The notes under the pieces: model-generated
Seen by the model: only the letters and a program-made list of their open reading frames with translations
Told to the model about the DNA's origin: nothing
Databases searched by the model: none
Made by a program: the position numbers and the translations under genes
Source of the DNA: Candidatus Caldisaccharidevorator malaysiensis
Lineage (GTDB): Bacteria; Armatimonadota; Fervidibacteria; Fervidibacterales; Fervidibacteraceae
DNA length: 64,000 bases
Reading direction: 5' to 3'
NCBI GenBank assembly: GCA_025057575.1
Contig: JANXBO010000005.1
Coordinates: 20,618-84,617 of the forward strand
Shown: positions 17,564 through 27,717 of the stretch, one piece after another
Numbering within the stretch: the stretch's first letter is position 1
Layout: the number at the start of each line of letters is the position of its first letter

Positions 17564-17732
17564 TTTTCTTCTTTTTGGGCGGAGCCGACGGTTGAAAAAC
17601 GTCAGAGCGGTCTCCGGCAGGTCAAGTGGGGATTCGTGTTGTGATTGATTGGTAGGCAGTGTCTTCTTTCCCTGACGGAAGCCTCACAATCTTCTCAGCA
17701 GGTTCACAAGCGTTGGCAACTGGCACAGGAAA

Positions 17733-18284
17733 ATGCATCGCGAGGCTCAAAGCACAACGATCGTTGCCGTTCAGCGCCGGGGTTCGGTGGCGATGGCGGG
17801 TGACGGTCAGGTCACCTTGGGCGAGACCATCATTAAGCATTCCGCCCGTAAGATCCGTCGCCTCTACAATGGGAAAGTCCTTGCTGGGTTTGCCGGTGCC
17901 GTCGCTGATGCGTTGGCGCTCTTTCAAAGATTTGAGGATAAGTTAGAGGAGAGCCGGGGCAACCTCAGAAGAGCGGCTTTGGAATTGGCTCGGGATTGGC
18001 GAACAGATCGCATCCTTCGCCGGTTGGAGGCGCTGATGATCGTCGCTGATCTGTCCGACCTTCTTTTGCTCACGGGGGCAGGAGAGGTCATTGAACCAGA
18101 CCCCTTGGGCGACGGTAAGTTCCTCGCCATCGGCTCGGGAGGTCCTTATTCTGCCGCCGCTGCCAAAGCCCTCCTCCTTTTTACCGACCTGGACGCCGCG
18201 ACCATCGCCCGAGAAGCCCTCGCCATCGCTGCTTCCCTTTGCATCCATACCAACGACCAGATCATTGTGGAAACCCTTCCTTAA
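17733..18284 (+). CDS. hslV: ATP-dependent protease proteolytic subunit HslV
   Basis: A 183-residue Ntn-hydrolase forming the HslV double-ring peptidase. Evidence: [22 protein letters not shown] at the N-terminus, where the Thr after a short leader (MHREAQST/T) is the nucleophile after processing, then [19 protein letters not shown] and [14 protein letters not shown]. Length and motifs are typical. The partner unfoldase gene hslU, normally adjacent, is not in the window: the next gene is a convergent lipoate ligase that overlaps its end by 23 bases. Confidence 0.95.
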   Translation: MHREAQSTTIVAVQRRGSVAMAGDGQVTLGETIIKHSARKIRRLYNGKVLAGFAGAVADALALFQRFEDKLEESRGNLRRAALELARDWRTDRILRRLEALMIVADLSDLLLLTGAGEVIEPDPLGDGKFLAIGSGGPYSAAAAKALLLFTDLDAATIAREALAIAASLCIHTNDQIIVETLP

Positions 18285-19107
18285 GGCGCTCTGCCAGAGT
18301 GCCCAAGAGAAGTCCTTCCCCTGCCCGTCGCGTCCGTTTCGCAGTCCAGTCCCAGTTTTCATAGCGCTTCCTCAAAAGGTCCTGAGCGATCGCCCATTCA
18401 AGGGGCGTGAAGGTGCCCTCCTTCAGTTCTACCTCTAATCCTTTTTGAAAACCTTGAATCAGGGCTTCTAAGACCTCGGCAATTGCCACCGGACGGAGCA
18501 GAAGCCATTCCAGACAGGTGAGAGACTGGAAAAGGAGGGGCGAGGCGAAAAGGGAAAGAAGATCGGTATCCCAGCCGATGGGGAGGCCGCCGTGCTGAAG
18601 GAGGGCTTTTTTCTTCCTTGCCTGAGCGGAACCGCAGATTTTCTTTCCGGAGACCGCCAAGTCAGAGACAGCCACTTCATCGTAGCAGTGGGCGGGCCGG
18701 GTCGGGCGATTCCCTGTCTTCGGTGCCGGCAAAGTTGAAACAATTCCAAAAGTTTTCAGTGCCTCAACAAGCCCCAGAGCAATCCACTGGTAGGTGGCGA
18801 GAACGGAAGAGCCCAGGGGGCAGATCATCGGGTCAAAGACGATAGAGTAGGTGATTTCCTTGTGATGAAGGACCGCCCCCCCTCCGGTCGGTCGGCGGAC
18901 GATCTGGCATCCATGCGCCAGAAACGAGAGCCAATCAACGGAGCCAAGGGACTGGAGAAGCCCGATGGAGAGACAGGGAGGGGACCAGCGATAAAGGCGA
19001 AGGGTGGGCGAGGAGAGCCCGAAGTCATGGCAAAGGAGAAGGGCCTCATCCAGAGCCATATTCAAGGGACCGGGAAGGGGATCATTAAGGATTAGTCGAA
19101 AAATCAT
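18262..19107 (-). CDS. Lipoate-protein ligase A family protein
   Basis: A 281-residue member of the biotin/lipoate ligase fold. It has MALDEALL near residue 17, [19 protein letters not shown] at about residues 70-88 (the lipoyl-binding RRxxGGGAV motif), and a [20 protein letters not shown] loop containing the catalytic Lys. It transfers lipoate or octanoate to the E2 subunits of 2-oxoacid dehydrogenases or to GcvH. Sequence alone does not separate LplA (salvage) from LipM (octanoyl transferase) activity. ATG 19107 is 27 bases from the divergent next gene. Its 3' end overlaps hslV tail to tail. Confidence 0.88.
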   Translation of the reverse strand: MIFRLILNDPLPGPLNMALDEALLLCHDFGLSSPTLRLYRWSPPCLSIGLLQSLGSVDWLSFLAHGCQIVRRPTGGGAVLHHKEITYSIVFDPMICPLGSSVLATYQWIALGLVEALKTFGIVSTLPAPKTGNRPTRPAHCYDEVAVSDLAVSGKKICGSAQARKKKALLQHGGLPIGWDTDLLSLFASPLLFQSLTCLEWLLLRPVAIAEVLEALIQGFQKGLEVELKEGTFTPLEWAIAQDLLRKRYENWDWTAKRTRRAGEGLLLGTLAERLKEGFPQ

Positions 19108-19134
19108 TATTGGCTCACTTCCGTTCCGATCACC

Positions 19135-20424
19135 GTGCTATATTTGAGCAAAGAAACGGAAGTTGTTAAGAGGGAACGGTTTGTGGAATATTTTGTCTTG
19201 AAACAGCACGCGGTGGCGGCGTATCTGCGGTTGGTAGAGGACTGCGACCGGGTCCTTTATGACTGCGAATGGTGGGGAGCCAAGGAACCGCCCATAGACA
19301 TTGTGGGGTTGCGGCGCGGCGATCGGGCGGTCGCTGTGGACATCGTGGAGAAGTTCCAGGGATACCCCAGGCAGATCCGACCCTCCACTTGGAAAAGGAA
19401 ATTGATTCACCGGTTTGTGACGATAGAGGAAAGGCTCCGCTCGTGGGGTTACAAGGACTTACGGGCGGAAATGTGGTTCTTTGCCCCCCCGCCGGAGGTC
19501 TTTGAACTGGTCTTGCCGTCGGTCCAGGAGATTATCAGCCGGGAGACGAGCCTGAGAATCGTGATCATTCGCTCGGCGGAAGTTAGCCAAAGACTTCAAA
19601 AAACGGTGGAAGCGGCGAGAGCCTTCGGCAAGGATTTTGGCAATCCGTTCGTTCAGTCGTTTTTGCTTCTGGACGATCCGACCCGTCAACCTCTTAAGGA
19701 CAGTGCCCCGATACCAACTAAATTTCCGGTGGAACTACCCGACGCCAATGCCATCCCGCCATTTTTGGATACCTTTCTCCGAAGTAAATATATCTTTGAC
19801 GAATTGGGCTTTGATTTAGAGTCATCGGCAGACCTTTCGGAACTAGCCCGCTCCCAAAAGAGTTCTGTCTGGTGGGAGTTGCAACGGCTGCTCAACCCCG
19901 AAGACGATGCCTGGGACGACTGGGACGAAGAGGTAGAGACGACCCGATACTCTGCCCAGAGGATTGTGCGCATTGTCTGGTGGCTGATTCATAATGCTGC
20001 TCGGGTTTTAGATGCCTGGCATCAGAAAAGCCGGACTCCCCTGACCGTGGAAATCGGCTACCTGTTGCCCTACTTAAGCCGAAATCCCCACTTTCCTCCG
20101 GAGATTGTGGAAGCCGAAATCGCCCGCTACGGGGGCGACCGCGATATCGCCCGCCGCCACTTCCAGACGCCTCATCCCGATAAGAGAAATTACCGTGGCT
20201 ATGTCCACATAACTTTCTCAGGTCCTTACGATCCCGAGCCCGCCCCCACCCGACTGCCGTCGTTGCAGGTTCCCATCAAGAGCCCCTTTTTACCGCGAGG
20301 AGTGACCGTCTCCCTTTCTCTTCTTTATCCCCTTGAATTTGCCGGTTACTTCTTTCTCACCTTTAATGCCATCGCCCAGATGATCCGACCCCACCTGGAG
20401 CGGTCCCGAGATATGGGGGTCTAA
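19135..20424 (+). CDS. Uncharacterised 429-residue protein
   Basis: I do not recognise this protein. The N-terminal half has alternating strands and helices with [21 protein letters not shown] (about residues 51-71), faintly like a PD-(D/E)XK nuclease core but with the spacing wrong. The middle contains an acidic segment [12 protein letters not shown] (about 261-272) and Trp-rich helices. The C-terminal third has several hydrophobic strands but no clear transmembrane helix. GTG 19135 is the start, with no clear ribosome site. It is divergent from lipoate ligase and 43 bases upstream of glyQ in the same direction, so it may share a transcript with glyQ. Confidence 0.6.
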   Translation: MLYLSKETEVVKRERFVEYFVLKQHAVAAYLRLVEDCDRVLYDCEWWGAKEPPIDIVGLRRGDRAVAVDIVEKFQGYPRQIRPSTWKRKLIHRFVTIEERLRSWGYKDLRAEMWFFAPPPEVFELVLPSVQEIISRETSLRIVIIRSAEVSQRLQKTVEAARAFGKDFGNPFVQSFLLLDDPTRQPLKDSAPIPTKFPVELPDANAIPPFLDTFLRSKYIFDELGFDLESSADLSELARSQKSSVWWELQRLLNPEDDAWDDWDEEVETTRYSAQRIVRIVWWLIHNAARVLDAWHQKSRTPLTVEIGYLLPYLSRNPHFPPEIVEAEIARYGGDRDIARRHFQTPHPDKRNYRGYVHITFSGPYDPEPAPTRLPSLQVPIKSPFLPRGVTVSLSLLYPLEFAGYFFLTFNAIAQMIRPHLERSRDMGV

Positions 20425-20467
20425 TCGGGTAAGGTCGCCACCGACAAAGGACGAAAGAGGGATCGGG

Positions 20468-21382
20468 ATGACCTTCCAGAAACTGCTTTTGGAACTGCAG
20501 CGCTTTTGGGAAGGGCAGGGCTGCGTTTTGTTGCAGCCGTTGGACATTGAAGTGGGAGCAGGAACAATGCATCCGGGGACCGCATTGAGAGTTCTGGGTC
20601 CCGAGCCGTGGCGAACGGCGTATGTCCAGCCATCCCGAAGACCCAACGACGGTCGCTACGCCGAAAATCCCAATCGGCTACAGCACTATTACCAATTCCA
20701 AGTCATCTTGAAGCCCCCACCCAACGATGTGCAGGAGATTTATTTGAGCAGCCTGGAGCATTTGGGCATTCGCCTCACCGAGCACGACATCCGTTTTGTA
20801 GAGGACGACTGGGAAGCACCGACCTTGGGGGCGTCAGGGGTCGGCTGGGAGGTCTGGCTGGACGGAATGGAGATCACTCAGTTCACCTATTTTCAGCAGA
20901 TGGGTGGGATAGAACTGGACCCCGTCAGCGTGGAAATCACCTACGGACCGGAACGATTGGCTCTGTTCTTAACAGGGGCGCCGGATGTGTTCGCTCTGCC
21001 GTGGGCGGAAGGGATTACTTACGGGGAAATCCATCGCCGGTCCGAGTATGAAGCGTGCCTGTATAACTTTGACAAAGCCGATGTGTCCACCCTGTTCACC
21101 CTCTTTGACCTTTATGAGCAAGAGGCTGATCGGATTCTCGGAGAGGGGCTCATTGTGCCGGGCTTTGAGGCGACCTTGAAGTGCTCGCACATCTTTAACT
21201 TGCTAGACAGTCGGGGAGTTCTCAGCGTGATGGAACGGACCCGATACATCAAGAGGGTTCAAGAGTTAGCCCGAAGAGCCTGCCAAGGGTATCTTCGGCA
21301 GAGGGAGGAGATGGGTTTTCCTCTTCTCAAGGGGACGGCGACGGTCAGCGCACCTCAACGGGCGTCGGATTGTCCCAGTTAA
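20468..21382 (+). CDS. glyQ: Glycyl-tRNA synthetase alpha subunit
   Basis: A 304-residue catalytic subunit of the alpha2beta2 bacterial GlyRS. Nearly every conserved block is visible: [24 protein letters not shown], then [23 protein letters not shown] sequence (here GRYAENPNR) and [19 protein letters not shown] sequence (here [24 protein letters not shown]). ATG 20468 follows AAAGAGGGATCGGG. The beta subunit gene glyS usually follows directly; here a convergent lipoprotein gene overlaps the 3' end by 38 bases, so glyS must be elsewhere. Confidence 0.96.
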   Translation: MTFQKLLLELQRFWEGQGCVLLQPLDIEVGAGTMHPGTALRVLGPEPWRTAYVQPSRRPNDGRYAENPNRLQHYYQFQVILKPPPNDVQEIYLSSLEHLGIRLTEHDIRFVEDDWEAPTLGASGVGWEVWLDGMEITQFTYFQQMGGIELDPVSVEITYGPERLALFLTGAPDVFALPWAEGITYGEIHRRSEYEACLYNFDKADVSTLFTLFDLYEQEADRILGEGLIVPGFEATLKCSHIFNLLDSRGVLSVMERTRYIKRVQELARRACQGYLRQREEMGFPLLKGTATVSAPQRASDCPS

Positions 21383-22259
21383 CGGTTACTTTCCTCAGGA
21401 CGGCATGATCCAACCGGCGCAGGGCAAAGACCACGCTTTTCCCGTCCGGCGTCACGCAAGGGCTCATTGCCCAAAAGCCAGGGGTGCACTTCGTCAATTG
21501 GAACTCCTTTTTGTCCGCAACCCGCACCGCCCATAAGTCTCTGGACTCGGGAGCGTCCGTGATGCGGGTCTGGCGGGTGAAAATGACGAACTGTCCGTCC
21601 GGTGTCCAAGTTGGTTCCTCATCATCCGTCTGATCGTTGCCGACCAGGCGCCTCTTGTTGGAACCGTCTGCGTTGATTAGATAAATATCTCTGCTGGGTT
21701 TTCCCGCCACATAGGCAATGGTTTTCCCGTCCGGCGACCATGCGGCGGACCGACCGGATCCAAAGACCAGTTCCTGCGTCTTCTTCGTCTTCACGTCGTG
21801 GACGCAAATCATATTCCCGTTGCGCACGGCTCTGGTGTAAGCGATTTTCGTGCCGTCCGGTGACCAGGATGGAGCCGTGTTAAAGTGCGCGTCGGGAGTG
21901 ATGCAGTCCCATTTGCCGGAGTCTATATCCAGGACAATGATGTGGATGCCGGAGGGTCCAGAATGATAGGCTTTGGCGTGGTTGGCACTGAAGGCTAACC
22001 GCTTGCCATCAGGAGAAAAGGTGGGACTGGCAAAGTTGGACAGGTCGTTGACGACCAATTCTTTTTCTGTCCCTTCTTCATCTCGGATCATTAGTTTTTT
22101 GAAACGGCAGAAGACAATTTGCTTTCCGTTGGGCGATACAGTCGGTTGCATATCTAACTTATCAACACCGTCTGTTAGCCTTTCCACCGAACTTCTGCGG
22201 CAGCCGAACAGAATAATGGATCCCAAAATCATCAAGACCAAAATTTGATGTTTTCTCAT
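21345..22259 (-). CDS. TolB-like WD40/PD40 beta-propeller lipoprotein
   Basis: A 304-residue protein with lipoprotein signal [20 protein letters not shown] (lipobox LFGC). At least five TolB-type propeller repeats follow, each with a core like [47 protein letters not shown] or [15 protein letters not shown] 22259 is preceded by GAGGGGAG; the frame runs further upstream without a ribosome site. It is anchored outside the cytoplasmic membrane. Its function is unknown; such propellers bind proteins or peptidoglycan-associated partners. It is not TolB itself because the TolB N-terminal domain and Tol-Pal neighbours are missing. Confidence 0.8.
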   Translation of the reverse strand: MRKHQILVLMILGSIILFGCRRSSVERLTDGVDKLDMQPTVSPNGKQIVFCRFKKLMIRDEEGTEKELVVNDLSNFASPTFSPDGKRLAFSANHAKAYHSGPSGIHIIVLDIDSGKWDCITPDAHFNTAPSWSPDGTKIAYTRAVRNGNMICVHDVKTKKTQELVFGSGRSAAWSPDGKTIAYVAGKPSRDIYLINADGSNKRRLVGNDQTDDEEPTWTPDGQFVIFTRQTRITDAPESRDLWAVRVADKKEFQLTKCTPGFWAMSPCVTPDGKSVVFALRRLDHAVLRKVTVNWDNPTPVEVR

Positions 22260-22317
22260 TGCGGCTCCCCTCGGTCGCTCCCGGCAATGGCCAATGGATG
22301 TGCTAACATTTTGGCGT

Positions 22318-22333
22318 CCTTGGTTCCCCAAGG
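22318..22333. promoter_or_regulatory. Short hairpin in the glyA leader
   Basis: CCTTGG, loop TTCC, CCAAGG: a perfect 6-bp stem a few bases upstream of the glyA ribosome site AGGAGG. It might affect glyA translation, but nothing proves a regulatory role. Confidence 0.25.
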
Positions 22334-22357
22334 CAACAGGAGGCAGGAAAGTAGAAA

Positions 22358-23653
22358 ATGCTTAATTGGATGGAAGGACTTTATGAAACGGATCCGGAAG
22401 TTTTTGATGCGATCCTGAAGGACATTGAGCGGCAATTTAATTGCTTAAATCTGATCGCCAGTGAGAACTATGCCAGCCCCGCCGTCCTAGCCGCCTTGGC
22501 GAACCCGATGCAGAACAAATACGCAGAGGGATACCCTGGCAGGCGCTATTACGGTGGCTGTGAGTTCGTGGATGCGGTGGAAAGGTTGGCAATAGAACGG
22601 GCAAAGGCTGCCTTCCAGGCGGAGCACGCCAATGTGCAACCCCACGCCGGTGTGCAGGCGAACTTAGCCGTTTATAGTGCCTGCCTCCAGCCTGGGGACA
22701 CGATTCTTAGTCCTGCCCTGGCTCACGGGGGGCATATGTCCCACGGGGCACCGTTCACTATCGCCGGAAAACTGTTTAAGGTCATCCAGTATGGTGTTAA
22801 CCCCCAGACCGAAACTCTGGACTTTGACCAGATTGCCTCGTTAGCACGGGAACACCGCCCCAAACTGATCATCTGTGGCTATTCCTCTTACCCAAGGACG
22901 GTTCCTTTTGATCAGTTTCGGCAGATTGCCGATGAGGTCGGCGCCTTGTTGATGGCAGACATCGCTCATATCGCCGGACTGGTCGTTGCTCACGCTCATC
23001 CGTCGCCAATTCCTTACGCCCACTTCGTTACGACAACGACCCACAAGACCCTAAGGGGACCCAGAGGGGCGCTGATCCTCTGTTCGTCCGAGTGGGCGCA
23101 GGCGATTGACCGGGCAGTCTTTCCTGGGTCTCAGGGTGGTCCCTTTATGCATTCCATTGCGGCAAAGGCTGTGTGCCTGAAAGAGGCGATGACCGAGGTA
23201 TTTCAGAGAGATCAGTTTCAGACCGTCGCCAATGCTCGGGCTCTTGCCGACGAATTGGCTCGGCAGGGTTTCCGACTGGTTTCTGGGGGAACGGACAATC
23301 ATCTGCTACTGGTGGACTTGAGATCCTTTGACCCCAAACTGACGGGAAAGGAAGCCGAACGCCTCCTGGAACAAGCGGGGATCATTGTGAACAAAAACGC
23401 CATTCCTTTTGATGAGCGACCACCGGCGCAGGCTTCGGGACTGCGGATCGGCACCCCATCGGTGACGACCAGGGGAATGCGAGAGGACGAGATGCGAATG
23501 ATCGGTCGCCTGATCGGCGCCGTCCTGAAGGACCCCGACCCATCAAACTTGCAGCGGATCCGAGGGCAGGTCGTGGAGATGGTCCAGCAGTTTCCGGTCT
23601 ATGCCGACCTTCTGGAAGCGATGAGAACCGTTCAAGCAGGCTATCAGGTTTAA
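22358..23653 (+). CDS. glyA: Serine hydroxymethyltransferase
   Basis: A 431-residue PLP enzyme interconverting serine and glycine with tetrahydrofolate. It shows [10 protein letters not shown] (about residues 31-40), [32 protein letters not shown], and the PLP-lysine block [14 protein letters not shown] (about 226-239). A standard-length enzyme. ATG 22358 follows AGGAGGCAGG. It lies close to glyQ but on the far side of a minus-strand gene, so they are not one operon. The next gene starts 25 bases later on the same strand. Confidence 0.96.
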   Translation: MLNWMEGLYETDPEVFDAILKDIERQFNCLNLIASENYASPAVLAALANPMQNKYAEGYPGRRYYGGCEFVDAVERLAIERAKAAFQAEHANVQPHAGVQANLAVYSACLQPGDTILSPALAHGGHMSHGAPFTIAGKLFKVIQYGVNPQTETLDFDQIASLAREHRPKLIICGYSSYPRTVPFDQFRQIADEVGALLMADIAHIAGLVVAHAHPSPIPYAHFVTTTTHKTLRGPRGALILCSSEWAQAIDRAVFPGSQGGPFMHSIAAKAVCLKEAMTEVFQRDQFQTVANARALADELARQGFRLVSGGTDNHLLLVDLRSFDPKLTGKEAERLLEQAGIIVNKNAIPFDERPPAQASGLRIGTPSVTTRGMREDEMRMIGRLIGAVLKDPDPSNLQRIRGQVVEMVQQFPVYADLLEAMRTVQAGYQV

Positions 23654-23678
23654 TTGGTCGTTCCCAATTGGCGATTGG

Positions 23679-25232
23679 ATGATCTACGCCATCGCTTTCC
23701 TCACGGGGACCGCCCTGATGGTTGTAGAAATCGCCGCCGCCCGACTGCTGACTGTTTACTTCGGCAGCGGGGTGACCACTTGGGCAAGTGTCATCGGTGT
23801 GGTCTTGGGGGCTTTGAGTGGGGGGTATTTTTTGGGGGGACTTTTAGCCGACCGGTGTCCCCGAATTTCCGTGTTGGGCGCTCTTCTCATCGGTGCCACC
23901 GTCGCCATCGCTGTGATGCCCACTCTGGAAAGGTGGCTTCTTTACCTTCCTCCTGAGATCGGGGTGGGTGGTCTTCCTCAGGTTGCTGAGAATGTCTTTG
24001 ACCGGATTGGGGGAACCTATGGGGTTCTGTTAGCCGCTGTCGTCTTCTTAACGATCCCGTCCCTTTTGCTGGGGACGACTTCCCCTTATCTGATCCGGGT
24101 GGCGTCTAAAGGGGTAGAGACGACAGGGAGAACGGCGGGAGGTCTCTATGCCGTGAGCACTCTCGGCAGCATCGTTGGGACGCTGGGAACGGGCTTCGTT
24201 CTTCTTCCCCATATGGGCGTTCGTTCGGTCCTTTTGTTGGCGGCGGGACTGGTTCTTGCCGCTGCCATTTTTTGCTTTGGGACTTCCCTGCTGGGGCGTC
24301 GGCGAGGGACAGGACTGCCTCTGATCGTTTTTGTCTTGCTCGGACTCATCAGCACCTCTTCATCTGCTCTTTTGAGGGTCATTTACGAAAGGGATAGTTT
24401 GTATCATCGGATCATTGTGGAAGAGGTGCAAGGGGTTCGGTATCTGCGCTTTGACGCCAGTTACCAGAGCGGGCTGGACCTTCAGGACCCCAAAAGGGCT
24501 GTTTTCACCTACACCGACTACCTCCATCTGGGTATGATTTTTTCACCCGCCGCTAAAAAAGTGCTGTTCATCGGTTTGGGTGCCGGCATCGCACCGACCC
24601 GGTTTTACCAGGACTATCCTCAAATGACGATCCACGTCGTGGAGATTGATCCGGCAGTGAAGGAAGTTGCCCAAAAGTTCTTCTTTTTCCGAGAAGACGA
24701 CCGAATGACGACCTTTATTGACGACGGCAGGATGTTTTTGAGGAAGACGAGCGAAGTTTACGACCTAATCGTTCTGGACGCCTATTACGGCGGTCGCCAG
24801 GAAATTATCAGCCTACCGTTCCATCTGGCAACCAAGGAGTTTTTAGAACTGGCAAAGGCGCGTCTGACAGACCAGGGGGCATTGGTCTTTAACTTGGTCG
24901 GACGGCTGGAAGGACCTCGTTCCCACCTGTCACGGTCCATCTACAAGACCTATCGGACCGTCTTTCCCGAAGTCTACATCTTTCCCGTTGACTACCGAAA
25001 GTTGCCATGGTTGACCGATAGGAGGAATCTGATTTTTATCAGCCCGAAAAAGCCCTTGAAACTAACTCCTTCTGACATCGTGCAGAGGGCTTCTCATTTT
25101 TTGAAGAAGGGCGATCTGAAAATCCCTGCTCTCGTGACCTATGCGGGTGACCTTTACCGGAAGCCCATTCCCACTCTGGACGTTCCGCTTCTAACTGATG
25201 ACTACGCTCCTATTGAGTTCTTAAATCCCTAA
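23679..25232 (+). CDS. Membrane protein fused to spermidine-synthase-like domain
   Basis: 517 residues. The N-terminal half (to about residue 235) has seven or so hydrophobic helices resembling the transporter-like domain found in bacterial fused spermidine synthases (FLTGTALMVVEIAAARLLTVYFG). The C-terminal half is a Rossmann methyltransferase-fold polyamine synthase domain with VLFIGLGAGIAPTRFYQDYP, HVVEIDPAV and LIVLDAYYGG. Catalytic activity on putrescine is uncertain because the GGG(E/D)G motif of true SpeE is replaced by GLGAG. It could be an aminopropyltransferase-like or other methyltransferase-like membrane enzyme. Probably co-transcribed with glyA. Confidence 0.85.
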   Translation: MIYAIAFLTGTALMVVEIAAARLLTVYFGSGVTTWASVIGVVLGALSGGYFLGGLLADRCPRISVLGALLIGATVAIAVMPTLERWLLYLPPEIGVGGLPQVAENVFDRIGGTYGVLLAAVVFLTIPSLLLGTTSPYLIRVASKGVETTGRTAGGLYAVSTLGSIVGTLGTGFVLLPHMGVRSVLLLAAGLVLAAAIFCFGTSLLGRRRGTGLPLIVFVLLGLISTSSSALLRVIYERDSLYHRIIVEEVQGVRYLRFDASYQSGLDLQDPKRAVFTYTDYLHLGMIFSPAAKKVLFIGLGAGIAPTRFYQDYPQMTIHVVEIDPAVKEVAQKFFFFREDDRMTTFIDDGRMFLRKTSEVYDLIVLDAYYGGRQEIISLPFHLATKEFLELAKARLTDQGALVFNLVGRLEGPRSHLSRSIYKTYRTVFPEVYIFPVDYRKLPWLTDRRNLIFISPKKPLKLTPSDIVQRASHFLKKGDLKIPALVTYAGDLYRKPIPTLDVPLLTDDYAPIEFLNP

Positions 25233-25403
25233 AAGGGGCGCAACGGTTCCGGGCTGGCGGGAGGAACCACCTGATGGTAGTGCTGAGTCATTCGCTGCCC
25301 AATTGAGGGGGGACACTTTCCGAATTGCCAGGGGTCTAACTTTATGGGCTTATCCAAGGGACGAGTTAGGGGATGCGCTCGCTGGGGGGAGTGGTTCTGT
25401 GAT

Positions 25404-27632
25404 ATGGAAGGACGGCAGAGAATCGGACCAACAGCGTTCGTCATTTTCTTGTTTTTGTTCGCCCCAGGTCAGATTCCCGGTCAAGACCAAAAATGGCGGG
25501 TGCACGTGGTCCGACCGGGCGAGACCCTTTACCGGGTCGCCAGCCTTTATCGGACCAGCGTCGCCGAACTGTGCCGGTGGAACAACATCAGAGCCGATGA
25601 GGTTCTTTTTGTTGGTCAGGTTTTGCGCCTGGTGCCGGGGGAGACGACTGTCCAACTTCCAGCGCCGGCACTGCCCAGTGCCAACAACCGCCCGCAGACA
25701 GGCGTCTTGCAAAGGTCCCTACCGGATACCTCTGTAACTCCTAATCCGCATCCTCATCCCCATCCCCATTCCAATCCCTCACCGGTTCGTCAACGGGTGA
25801 TCCAGGTAGAGGTGGGTAAAGCTGTTCCTTTGACCGTTCCAACCATTAAGTCGGTCAGCATCGCCAATCCCGAGGTGGCTGATGTCCAGATATTGACCCC
25901 CACCACCATCGCCGTTTTAGGTCGGGCGGTGGGTTCCACCACCTTAATCGTTGTCAGTGACCGGCGGACATTACTTTATCAAATCTCAGTGATCCCTGAT
26001 CCGCTGATGGGGAAGCATCTTCAGGCTCTTTTGCCGCCGACCGTGCGCGTTGAGGCGGTGCGGGGGGCTTTGGTCTTGACGGGCACGGCATCCAGTCCGG
26101 AAGAGAAGGATCGGGCACTGGCTTTGGCTCGGATTTTCTCCACAACGGTCATTGACCTGATCCGCATCGTTGAAGAAGAAGTGGTGGAGGAGAAGCCACC
26201 TGTTGAGCCGCAGATCTATGTCAAGGATATTGAGGACGCCATCGCCATCCCGACCGTTCGGGTTCGCCTTGTGGGCGACACTTTGGTTCTGGAAGGAGAG
26301 GTCGCTAACCCTGAGGAAGCCGCCCGTGCGGAAAAGACGGCGCTCCTCTACCGTCCCAAGGTCGTCAATTTGCTGTCCATTCGTCCAATGACGGCAGAAG
26401 AAGTGCAAGCGTTAATCCCGATTCCGACGGTCAAAGTGAGGCAGGCGCCCGGTGCGTTGGTCATTGAAGGAATTGTCACGACGCAAGAAGACCTTCAGCG
26501 GATCAATGAAGCGGCAGGGCAGGCACGGCAAAAAGTTTTCAACTGGGTTCGCGTGGTGCCCCCACCACCAGAGCCGGGGTTTGCCCGCCGGGTTCAGGAA
26601 GCCATCGGGATCCCCACGATCCAGGTTCAAGGTGATGAGAAGGGTCTGGTCTTGATGGGGACGGTGGAGAGTCAAGCCCAAAAGGAAAGGGCGCTCCGGA
26701 TCGCCAACTTTATGGTCGGAGAAGGGGCTCCGGCTCCCGAGAGAGAGGGACGAGCCGTTCAACCATCGCCGACCGGGATGGCGCCGACTGGGATAGAGGG
26801 CGCTGGAGGGGTGTTGCCAGGGTTCGCGTTGATCGGACCGACACCAGCGCCACCACCAGAAGCGCCCAGCCGAGTCCTGGACCTGATTGAGGTAAAGGGT
26901 GGTCGGCAGATTCGGGTGGACCTTCGGGTCGTGGAAATTAACCGGACGGCTCTTCGGGATCTGGGGATAGACTATCCAGCCCTGACGACGACCGCACCGC
27001 CAACCGTGCAACTTCAGGTCGGACAGGCAGCGAACCCGGCGACAGGGGGCGTTACGGGGATTGCTCAACGGACGCCCATTGTCGCTTTCATCCGTGCTTT
27101 AGAACAAAAGAACCTGGCAAGGACCCTGTCAGCACCCAGCACTGTCGTCCTGTCGGGGCAAAATGCTCGGTTCTTTGTCGGAGGGGAAATCCCAATTCTG
27201 TCGGCTCAAGTAGTCAGCGCCGCGGGAATCACAACGACCATCCGGTTTGAACCGTTTGGCATCATCCTTCAGGTGACCCCCACCGTGGAGCCGACCGGAA
27301 AAATCCGGTTGAGAATAGATACCGAAGTCAGCCAGTTAGACCCGACGACTGCGATCGTTGTCGCCGGAAGCTTGATTCCTGGAAAGCAGCGCCGAACCGC
27401 CCAGACGATTGTGGAACTGGATTCGGAACAGACTCTGACGATGAGCGGTCTGATCCAGAGGGTTCGGACAGAGACGGTCAACCGGATTCCCGTCCTGGGT
27501 CGGATCCCCATCTTAGGGGAACTGTTCACCAGCAGAAGGTTCCAGACCGGCGAAACGGAATTGGCGATCTTAGTGACCCCGACCCTGTTAGAGCCAGAAA
27601 CAGGATTGGTGGATCAAAAAGAACCGTCCTGA
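25404..27632 (+). CDS. Secretin (CpaC/PilQ-like) with LysM domain and four BON-like repeats
   Basis: About 742 residues from ATG 25404, chosen because it begins a signal peptide (MEGRQRIGPTAFVIFLFLF) after a GGGGGGAGTGG ribosome site. Order: LysM (WRVHVVRPGETLYRVASLY, about 31-77); a His-Pro linker (about 112-128); a pilus-assembly N-terminal domain (VEVGKAVPLTVP, about 133-200); four BON-like repeats at about 202-255, 272-330, 333-388 and 395-445, each with IPTVxV and LVxxGxV cores; and the secretin domain (about 497-735) with VPVLGRIPILGELF-type ending (here IPVLGRIPILGELF). It should form the outer-membrane channel for pili or type II secretion. The other machinery genes are not adjacent. 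Confidence 0.88.
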   Translation: MEGRQRIGPTAFVIFLFLFAPGQIPGQDQKWRVHVVRPGETLYRVASLYRTSVAELCRWNNIRADEVLFVGQVLRLVPGETTVQLPAPALPSANNRPQTGVLQRSLPDTSVTPNPHPHPHPHSNPSPVRQRVIQVEVGKAVPLTVPTIKSVSIANPEVADVQILTPTTIAVLGRAVGSTTLIVVSDRRTLLYQISVIPDPLMGKHLQALLPPTVRVEAVRGALVLTGTASSPEEKDRALALARIFSTTVIDLIRIVEEEVVEEKPPVEPQIYVKDIEDAIAIPTVRVRLVGDTLVLEGEVANPEEAARAEKTALLYRPKVVNLLSIRPMTAEEVQALIPIPTVKVRQAPGALVIEGIVTTQEDLQRINEAAGQARQKVFNWVRVVPPPPEPGFARRVQEAIGIPTIQVQGDEKGLVLMGTVESQAQKERALRIANFMVGEGAPAPEREGRAVQPSPTGMAPTGIEGAGGVLPGFALIGPTPAPPPEAPSRVLDLIEVKGGRQIRVDLRVVEINRTALRDLGIDYPALTTTAPPTVQLQVGQAANPATGGVTGIAQRTPIVAFIRALEQKNLARTLSAPSTVVLSGQNARFFVGGEIPILSAQVVSAAGITTTIRFEPFGIILQVTPTVEPTGKIRLRIDTEVSQLDPTTAIVVAGSLIPGKQRRTAQTIVELDSEQTLTMSGLIQRVRTETVNRIPVLGRIPILGELFTSRRFQTGETELAILVTPTLLEPETGLVDQKEPS

Positions 27633-27717
27633 TTGCCTCAGCACTGAGTCAGCAGGTCCCCATTAGCCATCGGACGGCAGGATCTGTTATTCTTTTAAGC
27701 GCCCGGAGGTGGCAGTA

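Noticed and set aside
25744..25780. Short tandem CCCCAT repeats
   Set aside because: They encode a His-Pro linker inside the secretin and have no sign of being a separate element.
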